From: Siphonodentalium dalli
Taxonomy: Eukaryota > Mollusca > Scaphopoda > Gadilida > Siphonodentaliidae
Assembly: GCA_032622095.1 (NCBI GenBank)
Contig: CP136063.1
Coordinates: 77,791,980-77,855,979 of the forward strand
Length of the DNA: 64,000 bases
Reading direction: 5' to 3'
Position 1 is the stretch's first letter; each line of letters begins with the position of its first letter. The notes under the pieces are model-generated. The model made no database searches and was not told the DNA's origin. It saw nothing but the letters and a program-made list of their open reading frames with translations. The position numbers and the translations under genes are program-made. Shown here one piece after another: positions 33,041 to 44,995 of this stretch.

Positions 33041-33711
33041 GGAGATTGTGGTATTGATTGAAAGATTGTAAAACGGGAAAGACCTACAGTTCCCCTTGTC
33101 TCTATTATACTACCATTAACGTGAAGCAGGCGCGTGTATAGAGGCGGTGTATATTGGCAGCGCAAAGGGGGGGGGGGCGGGCAGCGGAGCGCGTTACAGG
33201 CCCCTGTGCCAAAACACATGCATAGGGAATTTGACTGGTCGATCGCGGTCTCGCCATTTTGCTTGAAAACCCCGCGCTAAATATAGAAAAATACAGACTA
33301 GTACCCGGTCTGTGACAGAGTCAGAGAGGAAATGTGAATGTAGAGCTCTGGTAGAGATTGGACCAATTATATAAAGCGTGTAGCGCCTAACAGAAAATTT
33401 GTATTCAAACTTTCGGTTACAATTCAAATACCTTACTCTAAAGTCTAAACAAGAGTTATTTCTTATAATTGAATCCAACCATTTTTCACCAAAATTTACA
33501 AATTCCTTGCAATGAACAATTATGTCTTTGGAACAAACACCTGTCAATCGCATATCACGTTGAAGCGAATTTTCATTTTTCATTTTTCGTTTGTCCGTCA
33601 ATTGAAATCAATCATGCTGGCGTCGTACGTTCCAGACACGACTGTGAAGCTTTTGTTTTATTTTTGGACGAGTGAGTGACCGACACCGATTAATTGAAAG
33701 GGAAAGTTAGT

Positions 33712-34213
33712 TTAAAGGTACGGTTGGCCTTGGCGGTGGGTATCCTGTGAAAATATTTCCACCCGTCAAAAACCGCCACAAACAGGAGGAACAACAAAAT
33801 GTAGACAGACTTTGTCCGTATACAAATAAGAAATATCGCATAAACAGTATGTTATTGTCATATATTTGACCATTGTTATGTAAACAAAAGCATAAAAAGT
33901 TACTTTTCTGGTGTTTGTTTATATTATGATGGTAAACATAAAGAGCGTTCTTTGTTGGTGAATTCCTTATATGGAACGAATAAAGAGCGTTTATGTCATT
34001 TGTGTGTGATTAGCCAGCAGCATCGTGCTGTCTTCTGTAAGACAATCAGGCTCTTGCTTAGGTGAAATATAGTAAATCTTTATGATAACATGCTGTTTAC
34101 GCGATGGTAATGGTATATATGAACGAAACTGTATGCGTTTTAATGTTTTTCTGTTTACGGTGATTGGAACAAATATGAATATTTTCGACAACTAAGGCCG
34201 CACGTGCCTTTAA
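33712..34213 (+). mobile_element. TTAA-flanked 0.5-kb MITE (AGGTACGG ends), copy 1
   Basis: TTAA is followed by AGGTACGGTTGGCC; the far end is GGCCGCACGTGCCT then TTAA. Copies at 34988-35491 and 50766-51275 have TTAA at the same places, so TTAA is the target. Interior has repeated AAAGAGCGTT words in both senses. No ORF. Confidence 0.87.
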
Positions 34214-34987
34214 GGGAGTATTGTACTCAAATGCTGTTGTTGGTTTCTATAGTCTTTGAGTCGAAGAATAAGGTAACCAGATTTCCATTATTTGAAAGTC
34301 TATTGAGTACGAAGTAATGTTACGGATGGCAGATCAGCCGGAATGCGAAAATACAAATTGTCGTTGTCGAGTATAATTGTTGTACAGTTTCAAGCAAATT
34401 TATCAAATAAATGTTATATTATATGCATACTAGTCCTATATATTTATTTAAGTTATTGTATAGTCACTAGTCAGTGAGTGGCTTGAGTTTACGCCCCGTA
34501 TCAACATATTTTTGTACACGATCATATGTGCCACGCGTTGCCAAATCCACTAACCGTCCGTCAATTAATTTGATTACGTGCTGTACACGGAACTTCGTAA
34601 ATTATATTCATATCAAATTATTAACTTTGATTTTAAGACAACCTGTTACCCTGCACGTTTATAGAATACCTGCACATTCGACTCAAATAACTTATTTTTC
34701 TAGATCGTTATCACCGGGAATTTATTGAAATTGGCGTACAGTACCCACGTAATGCATGGCTAATTAAACTAGAATGCACTCAGAGAGATGCCAACGTGGG
34801 CAAAAATGTAATAACAAATAATTAAAAAAATAATTTCTCTGTATTTTACTTAATTTATTTAATTTAATTTAATGTTAGCAAAAAAAGACAATTACCATTT
34901 CTCATTTCATCACAGATAAAATGCAAATTACTATATTAATCATTTAAGTAATTAAAATCAATTCCATGTTGCCGAAAGGATGAGACT

Positions 34988-35491
34988 TTAAAGGCACGTG
35001 AGGCCTTAGTTGTCGAAAATATTCATATTTGTTCCAATCACCGTAAACAGAAAAAACAGTAAAACGCATACAGTTTCGTTCATATATACCAAGACCATCG
35101 CGTAAACAGCATGTTATCATAAAGACCTACTATGTTTTACCTAAGCAAGAGCCTGGTTGTGTTACAGAAGAAAGCACAATGCTACTGGCTAATCACACAC
35201 AAATGGCATAAACGCTCTTTAGTAGTTCCGTATCAGGAATTCACCCACAAAGAACGCTCTTTATGTTTACCATTATAATATAAACAAACACCAGAAAAGT
35301 AACGTTTTATGCTTTTGTTTACATAACAATGGTCAACCATATGACGAATAACATACTGTTTATGCGATATTTCTTATTTGTATACGGACAAAGTCTGTCT
35401 ACATTTTGATGTTCATTCTGTTTGTGGTGGTTTTTGACGGTTGGAAATATTTTCAAAGGATACCCACCGTCAAGGCCAACCGTACCTTTAA
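34988..35491 (-). mobile_element. TTAA-flanked 0.5-kb MITE, copy 2
   Basis: Full inverted copy of 33712-34213; the two bracket 774 bp of unique-looking DNA (34214-34987) with no gene. Confidence 0.88.
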
Positions 35492-36647
35492 TATCGATTA
35501 CATTTTTTTCAGCTCATATTTTCATTTTCATTTTCCGATAGTCAAAGTTGACCAAAGGAGCAATTATAAGAAATAATTAATACCATTTGTGTAAATATTG
35601 ATAGCAGCCAATATGCAACAATAAATATGAATAATTAATCAATAATTAATCAATAACGATCATTTTATGTAATAATAAACTCTTCAAACGGTGTTTGTGT
35701 CAACAAATGCGTTTTGTATTGTGTTACGTCATTCGTCGTATTTGACCCGGAACTCGGATGAAGGTTGGGCTATTCAGCCTATTGCGTCGAATTACGAAAT
35801 CGCGTTTTGAATGTCTCTCTTTTCCCGCACGATAAAAAGAGGTCTTCGCACGAACCAAAAATGATAAAACTTCCCAATTATAAGTAAAAATACCCAATTG
35901 AAGGAGTCTATGTAGTTCCAGAAGGAGTCTATAGACTCTTTGATGTAGAGTTCTAATGGAGAAAATGTAGGTCGATCTATTTTTGTCATAACTCTGACGT
36001 ATTTTGACCTGGGAGAAAAAATCGAAATCGAGGCTCACTACGAGCATACCAGTTTTAAATATAGAAACAGGGAATCCCGACAAATGGCGATATCGGCGAC
36101 AAACAAATAATCGAAAACAACACATAAAATAAACATAGCAAAAACGCGGCACAGTAAAAATGTCAGAACGCCACGAGGTTTTACGTCGTTTTTGGTGACG
36201 TCATGGAGTGAAACGGAACAGAGTGACACCAAGGTACGAACGAATCTGTCTGATCGCCATACTGTTGCGCGAGCGCACGTAATGACAACCAACTCTTTAC
36301 AGCATTCCGTGAATTGACAGCTTGTGATTAAATTATTGTTCCATAATGTAAGGTTTATGTTGATACTGTATATATATGTATATGTAAGGTATATCATTCT
36401 GTACAGGAGGATTTCACTTCATCCTGTCGTGGAGCGAAACAAAATTTAACTCCCGCCGTTACTTATCCGTGTAATGCCTTGCAGACATATCATGTGACCT
36501 GCCATCATGTCCAGCGACCCTAGTTATTGTCTCCTGTCCCGAACGATCGACCAGAGTAGCAAGGGGGACAATTGGTACCAAGGGCCGAGCATATCAAGTA
36601 AGCGCCCAATCCATAAATGATAAGTCTCCGGACAGAGTATCCCTCTA
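35492..36647. other. No gene seen
   Basis: ORFs of up to 142 codons occur on the - strand but lack recognisable domains or splice context. Confidence 0.4.
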
Positions 36648-37046
36648 TTAACCATTTACCCAACAAAACGGCCAAAACCGGCCAAATAAAGCTTCAACAG
36701 CCTAAAATATCTTGGGTATGTCTCAATAGAACCATACACATATGGATATCATTGGAACCGGCTCCTTGACCACATTGTGATAGTTACAGTTATGCCCTGT
36801 GCCAATGCATTCTCTTATATATGCGAGTCGACCATAGGTCGCCTCGCATATATAAGAGAATGCATTGGCCTAAAAAAAATCTTTTTTAACACTTTTTACC
36901 ATTTTTTCTTACATTCTTTAACAATTTTATAATTTTTAATATGTTAAGCCAATGCATTCTCTTATATATGCGAGGCGACCTATGGTCGACTCGCATATAT
37001 AAGAGAATGCATTGGCACAGGGCCGTTCTGTTGGGTAAAGGGTTAA
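36648..37046 (-). mobile_element. TTAA-flanked MITE with twin hairpins, copy 4
   Basis: Reverse-oriented full copy with TTAA at both ends. The left terminal repeat has one change (CCATTTACC). Confidence 0.92.
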
Positions 37047-37584
37047 CTTTCTGAGGTGGCTTAATTGAATGGTTGAGAGAGCTCCATATATGTATGAGTA
37101 TATGGTTTCTTTCTTCAATGTAATATTTTTTGTAACTGGCTCTGCGCTCGTCACGATCTCAGAACAGAATACTTTACTTTGCACGAAACACGAAAAATAA
37201 TTGTTTTTACAGTTAATACTCTTTGTCTGTTCGGGTCAGGCACGCAAATATATTATTGACGACATTGTATTCCATGTACTAATGATGGTCTGTATTATAA
37301 GAGCAGCTAGTCTAAAGCAATAGGTTAATAGGCGAATGTGAATGACGCCGAAGTAAGTTGTCGCTATTTGTCTGCAATACCGATACAATCGAAATAATAC
37401 TTGTACTAAATTTATTAATCATGTAATGTCAAAATAATTTATTTTGTGTGTATATGCGGATAAATTTTAATTCAGGCATAGAGTTGGGAATCAGACAAAA
37501 AAGATAAAAAAATTGAGAACATGTCATTTTTTGGATTTGGCAACAAACAAAATGCATGTGGCCAAAAATTTGGGTGGAAAAATG

Positions 37585-37655
37585 AATCACCTCATGGCCA
37601 CCTTATGTCGGACTAGCGTGCAGCGCTTCTTACCAACTGAGTCACATGTGTAAAA
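37585..37655 (-). other. Possible tRNA-like (SINE or pseudogene) fragment
   Basis: On the - strand, GTGACTCAGTTGGTAAGA followed by GCGCTGCACG resembles the D-arm and A box of a tRNA. A weak B-box-like GGTGATTCA follows about 40 bp on. A proper acceptor stem is not seen. 37047-38150 otherwise shows no gene. Confidence 0.3.
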
Positions 37656-38159
37656 ATGTATAGGTCAAAGTTAATACTGTGTAAATTAGGGATACGGAAT
37701 TAAGTTAAGGACAGTTTCGTAACCACATTAGTTAAACCCTAATGAATGTCACACGTGGCTATACCTAATTCCATACTAGTCTTGTCATTATCACATTATT
37801 CAGATCACGGTATCTGCTGCTGTTTCCATTGGCATTTACATCTTTAGAAGTGTTCTCAGCATTCCACTTATAGGTTTTACTGCGATTGGCGTCGATACAT
37901 TGGAATTCGTGTGGGCTTATTTCTCGTGAAAAATTTACGTCATTACTATAATATCAACCGGAGCATATCACAGACAGAAGTTATTAAATCGCAAGAATAC
38001 ACTAGCAGCATGAAATACGTGCTAACTATGTTTCAACATATTGCCGCGGGCCTCATCACTCAGGTACTATCACTCCTATGTACGCGAATGAATTCCATTG
38101 GAGGGCCCATACTTCTCACAGAGTACGTTGGCCGTTTTTGAAATAATGTACATGTACAT

Positions 38160-38430
38160 CCGTTTTACCCGATTTGACCTTGAATTGACCATTTTGAAGG
38201 TCAAGGTCAGGTCGGGGTCACGATTCGACCCACCCAAAACACTCCCCGGACAAAAGTATCCCTAGTCGAAATCCGTCCGTTTTACCCGATTTGACCTTGA
38301 ATTGACCATTTGAAGGTCAAGGTCAGGTCGGGGTCACGATTTGACTCGTCCAAAACACTTCCTGGACAAAAGTATCCCTAGGTTTCAAATTTCGTCGAAA
38401 TCCGTCCGGCAGTTTTCCCGGCCATTGCTA

Positions 38431-38463
<33 letters not shown>

Positions 38464-38470
38464 AGTCCCA
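38160..38470 (+). repeat. (GACA)n-tailed dispersed element, 1.5 copies
   Basis: TGACCTTGAATTGACC, GGTCAGGTCGGGGTCACGAT and ATCCGTCCGGCAGTTTTCCC lead into ACAGACAGACAAACAGACAG. A partial unit (38160-38270) precedes a full one (38275-38470). Another lies at 40420-40582. The simple-repeat tail suggests a retroposed element. Confidence 0.8.
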
Positions 38471-38514
38471 AAATATATAGTAGACTAGCCGATGAGCCCG
38501 ACGTTGTCCGGGCT

Positions 38515-39500
38515 ATTCAAAAACCAAATTTCAAGTCGATAGCTCTACCCGTTTCCGAGATCTGGTCTGCGCATGCGCGAAGCTGGCGTCGCACGGGCTC
38601 GGCGACCCGACAAAATTCGTATCCGGGGCAAGATACATTCACACTGCAAATTTCAAGTCGATAGCTCCACCCGTTTCCGAGATCTCGTCTGCGCATGCGC
38701 GAAGCTGGCGTCGCACGGGCTCGGCGACCCGATAAAATTCGTATCCGGGGCAAGATACATTCACATACCAAATTTCAAGTCGATAGCTCCACCCGTTTCC
38801 GAGATCTCGTCTGCGCATGCGCGAAGCTGGCGTTGCACGGGCTCGGCGACCCGATAAAATTCGTATCCGGGGCAAGATACATTCACATAGCAAGTCGATA
38901 GCTCTACCCAGCCCGACGTTGTCCGGGCTATTCAAAAACCATATTTCAAATCGATAGCTCTATCCGTTTCCGAGATCTCGTCTGCGCATGCGCGAAGCTG
39001 GCGTCGCACGGGCTCGGCGACCCGATAAAATTTGTATCCGGAGCAAGATACATTCACATACCAAATTTCAAGTCGATAGTTCAACCCGTTTCCGAGATCT
39101 GGTCTGCGCATGCGCGAAGCTGGCGTCGCACGGGCTCGGCGACCCGATAAAATTCGTATCCGGGGCAAGATACATTCACATAGCAAATTTCAAGTCGATA
39201 GCTCCACCCGTTTCCGAGATCTCGTCTGCGCATGCGCGAAGCTGGCGTCGCACGGCTCGGCGACCCGATAAAATTCGTATCCGGGGCAAGGTACATTCAC
39301 ATAGCAAATTTCAAGTCGATAGCTCCACCCGTTTCCGAGATCTCGTCTGCGCATGCGCGAAGCGGGCGCCACACGGGCTCGCCAATACGACAACGTCGAC
39401 CGCCTGGTCAAACTACACACACTACCAAGTTTCGTCCCGATCGGTCGAGAATCGTAGATTTGTATAAATGACAGACAAACAGACAAACAGACAGACAGAG
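38515..39500 (+). repeat. GC-rich 121-bp satellite, about seven units
   Basis: Units contain AATTTCAAGTCGATAGCTCC, GTTTCCGAGATCTCGTCTGC, the palindromic CTGCGCATGCGCGAAGC and CCGATAAAATTCGTATCCGG. Copies differ by few bases; one (from about 38885) is partly deleted. The array ends with a (GACA)n-rich tail at 39465-39500. The open frames on both strands follow the 121-bp period and are not genes. Confidence 0.93.
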
Positions 39501-39864
39501 GTCTTAAAAATATATATGAGATATATTGGTTGAATGAAGACATGGAATTGTCTGAAACACTTGGAAACACGTCGCGTTAAACGCAGATGCTGATTTCAAC
39601 CTTTCTACATTAATTTATGCGTTATAATTGCGTAATTGAAGATAGATTATTTCAGTACGGTGGTTATTTTCAACCGACTCCCATCAGTTTATTAAGTAAC
39701 GAGCTCATTCCCGTATTATTTAGCAACAAAACATGAAATATGGGCCGGTATCTTTAAACACCACTGAAGCCACTATCAATGGCATCCTGTTTGCATCCAT
39801 GTGCATGACTCAAATACAGCATACGGTTGCAGTCAGTGTGTGAACCGTGTTCACATTGATTGAT

Positions 39865-40225
39865 GGTCGTCGGTATATTGGTGTAGAACACTCCGGTAGA
39901 GTGATCAAATATAAATGGAGAACAATCTTGCTCATGGGAGTTATTTTTGCAAATATTATAATCCAAATTGACAATACACACCGTCATTCTTATATATTAA
40001 TTAAATGCAGTGTCTCTCGGTGGCGAACTTGTTTTCGTTAGTTTATCGCCGATAGTTGCGTCCCGCCGATAGTTGCGTCCCGAATTGAGAAATAATTATT
40101 TACCATTGAGCACAGTTCAGACGATGTTTTCTATGGAGTGGTACCGCCCATTTGCTTGAGGTTTTCAGCGATGTTAATATGGAATGCTACATTCCTCCAG
40201 TTTGCATAGCACCGGAATACCAACT
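39865..40225 (-). repeat. 340-bp repeat, copy 3
   Basis: Same family as 31198-31540 in reverse, with a local duplication of CGCCGATAGTTGCGTCCC. Confidence 0.82.
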
Positions 40226-40263
40226 TATCAATTTCATACACCGAAGAAGTCGATAATATGCAT

Positions 40264-40962
40264 TTAACCCTTTCAGTGCCAAGTCCGATTTTTGCATCAA
40301 CCCATATTTCCTTGATCATTTTTCAAATTTATTGATCATAATAATGTGATACATTGATGGAAAGAGCTCTTTAAATTTCGGAAAGTTTCAATGTTTAAGC
40401 AATACCACAGGTTGACCTGTTGAATTGATCATTTGAAGGTCAATGTCAGGTCGGGGTCACGATTTGACTCGTCCAAAACACTCCCCGGACAAGTACCCCT
40501 AGGTATCAAATTTGGTCGAAATCCGTCCGGCAGTTTTCCCGGCCATTGCTAACAGACAGACAAACAGACAGACAGACAGTTGCTTTTCATGTTTAGGCGT
40601 GAATGACGTCATTAATTTTTACAATACCATGAAACAGAATTTCGACGCGATGAAAATCCGGACAAGAAAAATGGGTTAAAAATCACGTGACTTCCACTCC
40701 GCTTTTGCGAAGCATTGTGGGAAAATTGATCCAGAGGTCACAGGTCGAAGAGTTCAGAATGTCGCTGATACATTTAGTCGGGGAGCCAATAAGGTCCACC
40801 TGCACCCCCCGATGATTACAAATAACCTTATTTTTATTGTTCCCTATGGTATCCAGATAAAGAATCCGGATTTCACCGAAAAATAAAGGTGGCCCTACTA
40901 GGTGCTAGAGCCATTTGAATCCAAGATGATACAAAAATCGGACTTGGCACTGAAAGGGTTAA
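40264..40962. mobile_element. TTAA-flanked MITE (CCCTTTCAGTGCCAAG ends) with nested insertion
   Basis: TTAA then CCCTTTCAGTGCCAAGTCCG; the right end is its inverse before TTAA. The interior contains a (GACA)n-tailed element (about 40420-40582), absent from the short copy at 47842-47973. Confidence 0.88.
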
Positions 40963-41295
40963 GGGTTTTAGATAGTGGCAAACTATATACGGTAGCGGTT
41001 CTCTATTGCGGATGGGCATTTCACTCTCAATTCAATATGTTTATTTCCCATTAAACCGTAAAAACAGTGTTTGAGAATATAATACATAATATAACAGGCG
41101 GGGTATACATTGAAATAGATAATATATACATAATTGTTACGAGGTTACAAAACGAAAGTTGCCAATACCTCACATTGGTTGCTTGTTTGTTCTAACCTAG
41201 CCATTTAGCACCTTCACGAGTGTGAGTTTCACAGGCCGTACGTGTATACACATATTCCTAAATCTGTTCATGTCGCTGTTAAATCAGATGCTTTT

Positions 41296-41370
41296 TAACC
41301 CTTCATATACTAAAGCATCATTGATGAGTATAGTTATCGTTTGTTGAACTTATTATCTAAACGTTCCCTC
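41296..41370 (+). repeat. Dispersed repeat beginning TTAACCCTTCATATACTAAA
   Basis: TTAACCCTTCATATACTAAA and CATCATTGATGAGTA recur at 51787-51850. Possibly another TTAA element; ends are not resolved. The rest of 40963-41623 shows no gene. Confidence 0.55.
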
Positions 41371-41623
41371 AATAAGTAGGGCTCCTTCTTCACTTTTAGT
41401 TATATGTCTGCTTTTATCACCTAAAGATCCCTCCAAATGAATAATATACCATTCCGGTGTATACCTTTAACTGACTGGAAGAATCCATTTAGTACAGAAA
41501 GGGTTCATCTGTGTGTGATGGACCGCTTCAGCTAGTATACGTCGATACAGATTATGTCTACTGTACATGTAGGCTAAGAGAAAACCAAAATTAACACCGC
41601 ATTACAGATATATACATATAGAT

Positions 41624-41770
41624 GATCTCCAACGAGTTTTGTTGGGATATAACATTTTATGGAACGAGTTTGATAAATTTGATTCATAACGAGTCGTAGA
41701 CGAATTGTGAATCAAATTTATCAACCGATTTTCATAAAATCGTATATCCCAACATAACGAATTGAAGATC
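41624..41770. repeat. Long hairpin B
   Basis: Imperfect 147-bp palindrome from GATCTCCAACGAG to its inverse. The tip at 41690-41704 is CGAGTCGTAGACGAA, containing GTC-GTA-GAC (GTA triloop). The outer GATCT(C/T) motif is shared with hairpins D and E. Confidence 0.88.
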
Positions 41771-41886
41771 TTTTATATCACATACTAATTTTGTTGGCGC
41801 GATGACCAAGTATCTCGCGAAGCACGCGACTATTCATCACTATACGATATAAGATATGAGATATAAGGATTTATTATCCATCCTTT

Positions 41887-41937
41887 AACTAACGCTATTT
41901 CTGATTGGGCAAAAGCCGTCACGTGATAATCCGGGAA
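41887..41937. promoter_or_regulatory. CCAAT plus E-box segment near hairpin B
   Basis: CTGATTGGGCAAAAGCCGTC followed by ACGTGATAATCCGGGAAA matches 28396-28447 inverted. NF-Y- and E-box-like sites are suggested by sequence only. Confidence 0.45.
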
Positions 41938-42029
41938 ATAGATAGAACCGCATGAGTGTCTGGATTTTGACGAAATTATCGCACCAGATTTGTTGGCGGA
42001 GCGATACCTCGAGTGCGGGACATAGTACA

Positions 42030-44300
42030 TAGTTACAGATGCTTATCAGAGAATAACCCTTTTTAGCAAAAAAACACGTCGCATTTTTAAAACGACTTCC
42101 AAATGTAACTTTGTAACCCTTTTTTAACAAGGATGGGTGAAATATTTTCATTTTCTAGTTGGAGTTATTCTTTGATTACCGTTTGTAACTATGTAACAAA
42201 AAACACGTCGCATTTTGAAACGACTTCCAAATGTAACTTTGTAACCATTTTTAGCAAAGAACACGTCGCATTTTTAAAACGACTTTCAAATGTAACTTTG
42301 TAACCCTTTTTTAACAAGGATGGGTGAAATATTTTAATTTTTCTAGTTGGAGTTATTCTCTGAATATCATTTGTAACTATGTAACAAAAAACACGTCGCA
42401 ATTTTAAAACGACTTCCAAATGTAACTTTGTAACTCTTTAACAAAAAACACGTCGCATTTTTAAAACGACTTCCAAATGTAACTTTGTAACCCTTTTTTA
42501 ACAAGTATGGGTGAAATATTTTCATTTTGATAGTTGGAGTTATTCTCTGATAACCATTTGTAACTATGTAACAAAAAACACGTCGCAATTTTAAAACGAC
42601 TTCCAAATGTAACTTTGTAACCCTTTTTTAACAAAAAAACACGTCGCATTTTTAAAACGACTTCCAAATGTAACTTTGTAACCCTTTTTTAACAAGGATG
42701 GGTGAAATATTTTCATTTTCTAGTTGGAGTAATTCTCCGATAACCATTTGTAACTATGTAACAAAAAAACACGTCGCATTTTTAAAACGACTTCCAAATG
42801 TAACTTTGTAACCCTTTTTTAACAAGGATGGGTGAAATATTTTCATTTTCTAGTTGGAGTTATTCTTTGATTACCGTTTGTAACTATGTAACAAAAAACA
42901 CGTCGCATTTTGAAACGACTTCCAAATGTAACTTTGTAACCATTTTTAGCAAAGAACACGTCGCATTTTTAAAACGACTTTCAAATGTAACTTTGTAACC
43001 CTTTTTTAACAAGGATGGGTGAAATATTTTAATTTTTCTAGTTGGAGTTATTCTCTGAATATCATTTGTAACTATGTAACAAAAAACACGTCGCAATTTT
43101 AAAACGACTTCCAAATGTAACTTTGTAACTCTTTAACAAAAAACACGTCGCATTTTTAAAACGACTTCCAAATGTAACTTTGTAACCCTTTTTTAACAAG
43201 TATGGGTGAAATATTTTCATTTTGATAGTTGGAGTTATTCTCTGATAACCATTTGTAACTATGTAACAAAAAACACGTCGCAATTTTAAAACGACTTCCA
43301 AATGTAACTTTGTAACCCTTTTTTAACAAAAAAACACGTCGCATTTTTAAAACGACTTCCAAATGTAACTTTGTAACCCTTTTTTAACAAGGATGGGTGA
43401 AATATTTTCATTTTCTAGTTGGAGTAATTCTCCGATAATCATTTGTAACTATGTAACAAAAAAACACGTCGCATTTTTGAAACGACTTCCAAGTGTAACT
43501 TTTTAACCCTTTAAAAAAAAAAAAGACGTCGCATTTTTAAAATGACTTCAAATGTAACTTTGTAACCATTTTTTTAACAAGGATGGGTGAAATATTTTCA
43601 TTTTTCTAGTTGGAGTTATTCTCTGATAAGCATCTGTAAATATGTAACAAAAAACACGTCGCATTTTTAAAACGACTTCCAAATGTAACTTTGTAACCCT
43701 TTTTAGCAAAAAAAACACGTCGCATTTTTAAAACGACTTCAAATGTAACTTTGTAACCCTTTTTTGACAAGGATGGGTGAAATATTTTCATTTTTCTAGT
43801 TGGAGTTATTCTCTGATAAGCATATGTAACTATGTAACAAAAACACGTCGTATTTTTAAAACGACTTCCAAATGTAAATTTGTAACCCTTTTTAGCAAAA
43901 AAACCCGTCGCATTTTTAAAACGACTTCAAATGTAACTTTGTAACCCTTTTTTAACAAGGATGAGTGAAATATTTTCATTTTTCTAGTTGGAGTTATTCT
44001 CTGATAACCGTTTGTAACTATGTAACAAAAAACACGTCGCATTTTTAAAACGACTTCCAAATGTCGGTTACAAGTCAAAACTGCGACGTGTTTTTGTTAC
44101 ATAGTTACAGATGCTTCTCAGAGAATAACTCCAACTAGATAAATGAAAATTTTTCACCCATCCTTGTTACAAACGGGTTACAAAGTTACATTTGGAAGTC
44201 GTTTTAAAAATGCGAAGTGTTTTATTGCTGAAAAAGGGTTACAAAGTTACATTTAGAAGTCGTTTTAAAAATGCGATGTGTTTTTGTTACATATGGTAAC
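42030..44300. repeat. Tandem array (ACACGTCGCATTTTTAAAAC type) with higher-order units
   Basis: Built from two modules: about 57 bp with CACGTCGCATTTTTAAAACG and TGTAACTTTGTAACCC, and about 70 bp with GGATGGGTGAAATATTTTC, CTAGTTGGAGTTATTC and TTTGTAACTATGTAACA. A 695-bp block (42074-42768) is repeated almost exactly at 42769-43463. At about 44065 the array switches to the opposite orientation until 44300. Open frames here are artefacts of the repeat. Confidence 0.95.
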
Positions 44301-44807
44301 TCATGCGGGTACATAGCATAACGTATATTTCGTGCACCAAATCTGGACATATCTAGGATTTATATATCAACCCGTTTACACTAGTATGCGTGTAGAACTG
44401 TACACAGATCTACAGCAATGTAAAGAGACCCTAAAAAGGAGCGATTTCGCCGAGAGTTGGGAAGCGTATCAATCTGGACATGGAGAGATTCCCCCACTCG
44501 AGGCCGATGTGAAAACAATTACAAACATCAAATAACTATTATTATAAATACAGCTCACTTAACATATAATTATTAATGTCCAATGTTTGGTGATTCACAC
44601 CGTGTATGTATAAAGAGTTGGACAATGTTGCAGATGCTATTATATCTGTTGGGTTCACCTTTTCTCAAAACGAGTAAGAATTTATGTTGGCCAGCCATAG
44701 TATTAAAGGCTGATTATTTTCGTTTAATACTCCAAAGAAACGCTTTAAAAACAAAAAAATTAATAAATGGGGCATCTCATATATGAAGTGTTCTTCGGTT
44801 TCTAACT

Positions 44808-44993
44808 CTACGCCAACTTTTTGCAAATTCTTTCATCAGTGGGTACTTGTTGTTTATGTCTGTCTTTCTCAATTTCTAAAACATAGTTGCTAATCCGAAG
44901 CTTTGTGAAAGTTAATTTAACGGCGAAATGTTCAACAAGGTTCAAATATGGTTCTATCTGGTATTTTATTTTCCGTCTTCTATAAGTCCCCAC
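44808..44993 (-). pseudogene. LINE C-terminal remnant
   Basis: The - strand encodes a segment like the end of CR1/Jockey-type ORF2 proteins: EPYLNLVEHF, TKLRISNYVLEIE and ERICK. Past a frameshift near 44807 the pattern continues with VELETEEHFIYE (about 44760-44800), matching the usual EDExHFL block before the last Cys of the zinc knuckle. The downstream 100 bp may also belong. It is an old fragment not closely related to the LINE at 22997. Confidence 0.7.
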
Positions 44994-44995
44994 TT

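Noticed and set aside
33194-33601. 135-codon - strand ORF
   Set aside because: No motif or splice context; length compatible with chance.
38341-39570. Several overlapping ORFs of 70-159 codons on both strands
   Set aside because: All follow the 121-bp satellite, whose unit has no stop in some frames.
41885-44078. Repeated - strand ORFs of 60-90 codons
   Set aside because: They repeat with the tandem array and have no domain.
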